Under the pieces are notes generated by a model. That model saw only the letters and a program-made list of their open reading frames with translations, did not search any database and was not told the origin of the DNA. From contig CAYURW010000142.1 of assembly GCA_964447145.1 (NCBI GenBank), positions 1 to 5,057 of the forward strand: 5,057 nucleotides of DNA. The letters run 5' to 3'. The stretch's first letter is position 1. The number at the start of each line of letters is the position of its first letter. The DNA is from BRH-c25 sp964447145. Lineage in GTDB: Bacteria; Bacillota; Clostridia; Lutisporales; Lutisporaceae. A program made the position numbers and the translations under genes. Shown piece by piece: positions 4,933 to 5,057 of the stretch.

Positions 4933-4938
4933 CCTCCC
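4933..4938 (-). promoter_or_regulatory. murA ribosome binding site (decides the start)
   Basis: GGGAGG, continuing as GGGAGGAAGAG on the minus strand, lies 7 nt before TTG 4925, whose product begins MAKLIIQG as in the family. The upstream in-frame TTG at 4940 directly abuts this site and is not a plausible start. Confidence 0.85.
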
Positions 4939-4965
4939 AAGATTATATCTATTGGCTGCTGCCTT

Positions 4966-5057
4966 CTAATACCTTTCAGGAATTAGGGGTGTACCTACCC
5001 AAATATACGTTCTGTCGTCATAGGAACTGTACCTCATTGCCATTTGGATATTAACTC
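4966..5057 (-). CDS. ywmB: YwmB-family protein, C-terminal end only
   Basis: Only the last 29 codons and the TAG stop (4968-4966) are inside the window; the gene continues beyond 5057. The fragment contains MRYSSYDDRTYIWVGTP (residues 7-23 of the fragment) followed by a short LIPERY tail. This resembles the conserved C-terminus of YwmB (the so-called TATA-box-binding-like family, DUF1779), a sporulation/cell-envelope-associated protein of unknown biochemical function. In Bacillus ywmB lies immediately before murAA and spoIID, so position supports the call. It is 40 bp from murA with no terminator between them, suggesting co-transcription. Identification rests on a short fragment plus synteny. 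Confidence 0.78.
   Translation of the reverse strand, partial: VNIQMAMRYSSYDDRTYIWVGTPLIPERY

Noticed and set aside
4516..4986. Plus-strand open frames antisense to murA
   Set aside because: They are shadows of a fully conserved murA and show no protein-family signature.

Overview
The window comes from an endospore-forming Firmicute, most likely a member of the Clostridia of moderate GC content. The evidence is gene content and order: every recognisable gene lies on the minus strand, in the conserved order ywmB (3' end only) - murA - spoIID - spoIIQ (M23 family) - spoIIID - mbl. This cluster links peptidoglycan synthesis, spore engulfment, the mother-cell regulator SpoIIID and an actin-like shape protein. 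I cannot name the species from the sequence alone. There are no mobile elements, CRISPR arrays, tRNA or rRNA genes, and no plus-strand gene I can support.

Layout in transcription order (high to low coordinates). The last 29 codons of a YwmB-family protein end at 4966. After 40 bp comes murA (4925-3672), probably in the same transcript and closed by a strong intrinsic terminator at 3642-3666. A 198-bp intergenic region follows. It holds two further palindromes and a good sigma-E-like promoter for spoIID (3473-2499). A 74-bp gap with a sigma-F-like promoter, overlapped by a perfect 9-bp dyad, leads into spoIIQ (2424-1642). A 106-bp gap with a perfect match to the SpoIIID binding consensus and a sigma-E-like promoter leads into spoIIID (1535-1281). 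A 221-bp gap contains a long hairpin, a sigma-A promoter directly abutting it, and a duplicated ribosome-binding region ahead of mbl (1059-25). A terminator whose stem includes the mbl stop codon closes the window.

How the genes work together. MurA makes the first committed peptidoglycan precursor. SpoIID is a mother-cell lytic transglycosylase of the engulfment machinery. SpoIIQ is the forespore-side partner of the engulfment/feeding-tube complex with SpoIIIAH. SpoIIID is the mother-cell transcription factor acting with sigma E. Mbl guides cell-wall synthesis in growing cells. The predicted promoters fit this division: vegetative for mbl, sigma E for spoIID and spoIIID, and sigma F for spoIIQ lying between two sigma-E genes.

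I did not find a wholly new system; this is a core sporulation/cell-wall locus. The points most worth a second look are the loss of one catalytic histidine in the SpoIIQ LytM domain with its metal ligands retained, the palindromes laid over the spoIID and spoIIQ promoters, the candidate SpoIIID autoregulatory site, the duplicated leader of mbl, and a Gly-to-Cys change next to the substrate lysine of MurA.
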